From Mesorhizobium sp. WSM3626 (GTDB taxonomy: Bacteria; Pseudomonadota; Alphaproteobacteria; Rhizobiales; Rhizobiaceae): a stretch of DNA of 64,000 bases. The translations under genes and the position numbers were made by a program. The notes under the pieces were generated by a model. It worked only from the letters and a program-made list of their open reading frames with translations. It had not been told where the DNA came from and searched no databases. Below are positions 62,728 through 64,000 of the stretch, in pieces; positions within the stretch are counted from its first letter, which is position 1; each line of letters starts with the position of its first letter. The stretch lies in NCBI RefSeq assembly GCF_000513935.1, contig NZ_AZUY01000011.1, positions 42,251 to 106,250 of the forward strand, given 5' to 3'.

Positions 62728-63663
62728 ATGAGCGGGAAGACGGAGCAGGCGCCCCTCATCACGGTCATCACACCGACCCACAACCGGCGCGAAACGGTGC
62801 TCCGCGCCGTCGAAAGCGTGCTTTCCCAGAGCATGCCGCGGTTCGAGCATATCGTCGTCGACGATGGCTCGACCGACGGAACCGAGGCGGCGCTCGCCCG
62901 CGTCAGCGATCCGCGGCTGATCTATGTCGGCGCGAAATGGCGCGGCGCCAACGCCGCCAGGAACGCCGGCATCGAACTTGCGCGGACCCCCGTGGTGACA
63001 TTTCTCGATTCCGACGACGTCTACCTGCCGCACCGGCTTGAGCGCACGCTGGCCCGGTTCGATGACGATCCGTCGCTCGAAGTATTGCTGAGCTCATACG
63101 TCTCGCTGAAGAGCGGCCGCGCCACCAACTGCATCAATCCCGAGGCATTCGTGAGTTCCATGGTACTGGAGCGCACGCTTGTGGCGCAGACGATCTTCAT
63201 CGCCGGCTCGGCGATATCGGCCCGCCGCGAGGCCCTGCTGGCGGTTGGCGGCTATGACAGCGACATCACCCGGATGCAGGACCGGGAGTTGCTGCTGCGC
63301 CTCGCGCAGCGGTTCGGCGCGCAATTGTCGGGAGATATCGACTGGACGAAATACAATTCGGAGAATTCGATTTCGGGCCGCAGGACAGGCTATGTCGAAG
63401 CCTATGCCAATCTGATGGGCAAGCACCCGCATATCGCCCGCTCCTACCCGCACATTCCGCCCTACATGATCTCACGGCAGATCATCGCCGATATTCTCAG
63501 GGGCCGGATACCGGAGGCGTTCGAGGGCTATATGGCCAATCGGTCGTCGAAGGCGCTCGGCTACTCCTTGCCGGAACTGGTCAACGGTTATGTCCAGGGC
63601 CGGCGCTGGCGCCGCGATCTCTTCAACACATTCCGCAACGAGTTTGGCGCCCGGCCTGCCTGA
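62728..63663 (+). CDS. Glycosyltransferase family 2
   Basis: 311 residues. ITVITPTHNRRETVLRAVES and HIVVDDGSTDGTEAAL bind the nucleotide sugar; VVTFLDSDDVYLPHRLERTL is the DxD region, and AISARREALLAVGGYDSDIT with MQDRELLLRLAQ is the acceptor-side motif. It lacks membrane helices. The product glycan is unknown. The ATG is used although the ribosome-binding site is weak. Confidence 0.9.
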   Translation: MSGKTEQAPLITVITPTHNRRETVLRAVESVLSQSMPRFEHIVVDDGSTDGTEAALARVSDPRLIYVGAKWRGANAARNAGIELARTPVVTFLDSDDVYLPHRLERTLARFDDDPSLEVLLSSYVSLKSGRATNCINPEAFVSSMVLERTLVAQTIFIAGSAISARREALLAVGGYDSDITRMQDRELLLRLAQRFGAQLSGDIDWTKYNSENSISGRRTGYVEAYANLMGKHPHIARSYPHIPPYMISRQIIADILRGRIPEAFEGYMANRSSKALGYSLPELVNGYVQGRRWRRDLFNTFRNEFGARPA

Positions 63664-63676
63664 CCCACGGCCAGGC

Positions 63677-64000
63677 CTATCGGTCCAGTTCCGGGAAATA
63701 GGGATCCGACAGGAACCGCCTGTCCCGTTCCCCCAGAAGGCAGTCGATCGGGGCGTCCATCTCGACAGGCGTGATCTTGGGCTTGTCCTGAATGCCGCTG
63801 ACTTCCAGAATCAGCTTGCGCCGGATCGCCGTCGAGAATTCGGCGGCCGCATGGATCGGCAGCACGAAGGAACCAGGTCCGCCGGTCACGCACTGCGCAT
63901 AATACTGATCGAGATGGCTGAAGGTCGGCGATGGCTTGATCAGGATCGGCAGGCCGTTGACGACTATGCCCTTGGCAATGGCCGCATCACGCATCACGGT
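63677..64000 (-). CDS. DUF1194 domain protein, C-terminal part (runs off window)
   Basis: 107 residues of the C-terminus are visible; the gene continues beyond base 64000. RDAAIAKGIVVNGLPILIKP, YYAQCVTGGPGSFVLPIHAA and FSTAIRRKLILEVSG match the C-terminal half of DUF1194 proteins, von Willebrand factor A-like secreted or periplasmic proteins of unknown function. Its stop is 13 bases after the convergent glycosyltransferase stop. Confidence 0.8.
   Translation of the reverse strand, partial: TVMRDAAIAKGIVVNGLPILIKPSPTFSHLDQYYAQCVTGGPGSFVLPIHAAAEFSTAIRRKLILEVSGIQDKPKITPVEMDAPIDCLLGERDRRFLSDPYFPELDR

Overview
The window is GC-rich chromosomal DNA from an alphaproteobacterium of the Rhizobiales. 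Mesorhizobium or a close relative fits best. Pointers are the tlpA / argH / small lipoprotein / lysA order, the hisC-tyrC cluster divergent from a SAM-II-riboswitch-led metX-metW, an ftsE-ftsX-ydcF unit behind a CtrA-type box, a RirA-type operator before an iron ABC transporter, an EcfF/NrsF sigma / anti-sigma pair, and rhizobial intergenic palindromes (RIME-like). No rRNA, CRISPR array, insertion sequence or prophage is visible. One tRNA (Leu-CAA) is present. Most of the window looks like core genome with small accessory insertions.

Layout. 1-4960: surface-polysaccharide genes. These are a flippase tail, a GNAT/BioF2-like protein, then a tight four-gene operon (DegT sugar aminotransferase, GtrB-like glycosyltransferase, fused acetyltransferase/3,4-ketoisomerase of FdtD type, GtrA-like protein). 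They should make, lipid-link and flip a 3-acetamido-3,6-dideoxyhexose. 5051-15156: mixed housekeeping and stress genes (CsbD, tRNA-Leu, YqaA, DsbB, HNH nuclease, DNA glycosylase, GluQ-RS, a broken toxin-antitoxin pair, EamA transporter with an octamer repeat at its 3' end, YihY, SDR, twin-TM protein, cobalamin adenosyltransferase, rhomboid protease). 15360-18147: etfB-etfA and 3-hydroxybutyryl-CoA dehydrogenase. 18157-21874: PAS-GGDEF cyclase, NrsF/ECF sigma with a matching promoter, and a 45-aa membrane protein. 21947-24358: an uncharacterised two-gene membrane module.

24412-28317: Fe(III) ABC importer (fbpABC) behind a TGA-N9-TCA operator. 28346-33566: Ugp-type ABC importer ending in a GpdQ-like glycerophosphodiesterase, which links uptake to hydrolysis of glycerophosphodiesters. 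33923-37700: tlpA, argH, small lipoprotein, lysA. 37720-43898: ArsR regulator, Thr/Ser dehydratase, TIGR02302 protein, LysR regulator, and an EamA exporter whose leader carries a terminator. 43899-51836: response regulator, hpt, ftsEX, ydcF and plsC. A LysR-controlled three-gene redox-like module sits between ydcF and plsC. 51856-57188: LysE exporter, aldo/keto reductase, ChaC-like protein, DUF2125 protein, PfkB kinase, tyrC. 57194-60543: hisC, SAM-II riboswitch plus terminator, metX, a 42-codon repeat ORF coupled on both sides by ATGA overlaps, and metW. 60552-64000: sulfotransferase, two glycosyltransferases and a DUF1194 fragment, again surface-glycan in flavour.

The strongest candidates for something new are the bridging repeat ORF between metX and metW, the Gtr-like amino-sugar operon, the CARDB / EFHP-motif membrane pair at 21947-24358, and the attenuator-like leader of the EamA transporter at 42824-42951. 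All functions are read from sequence and family memory; no database search was run.
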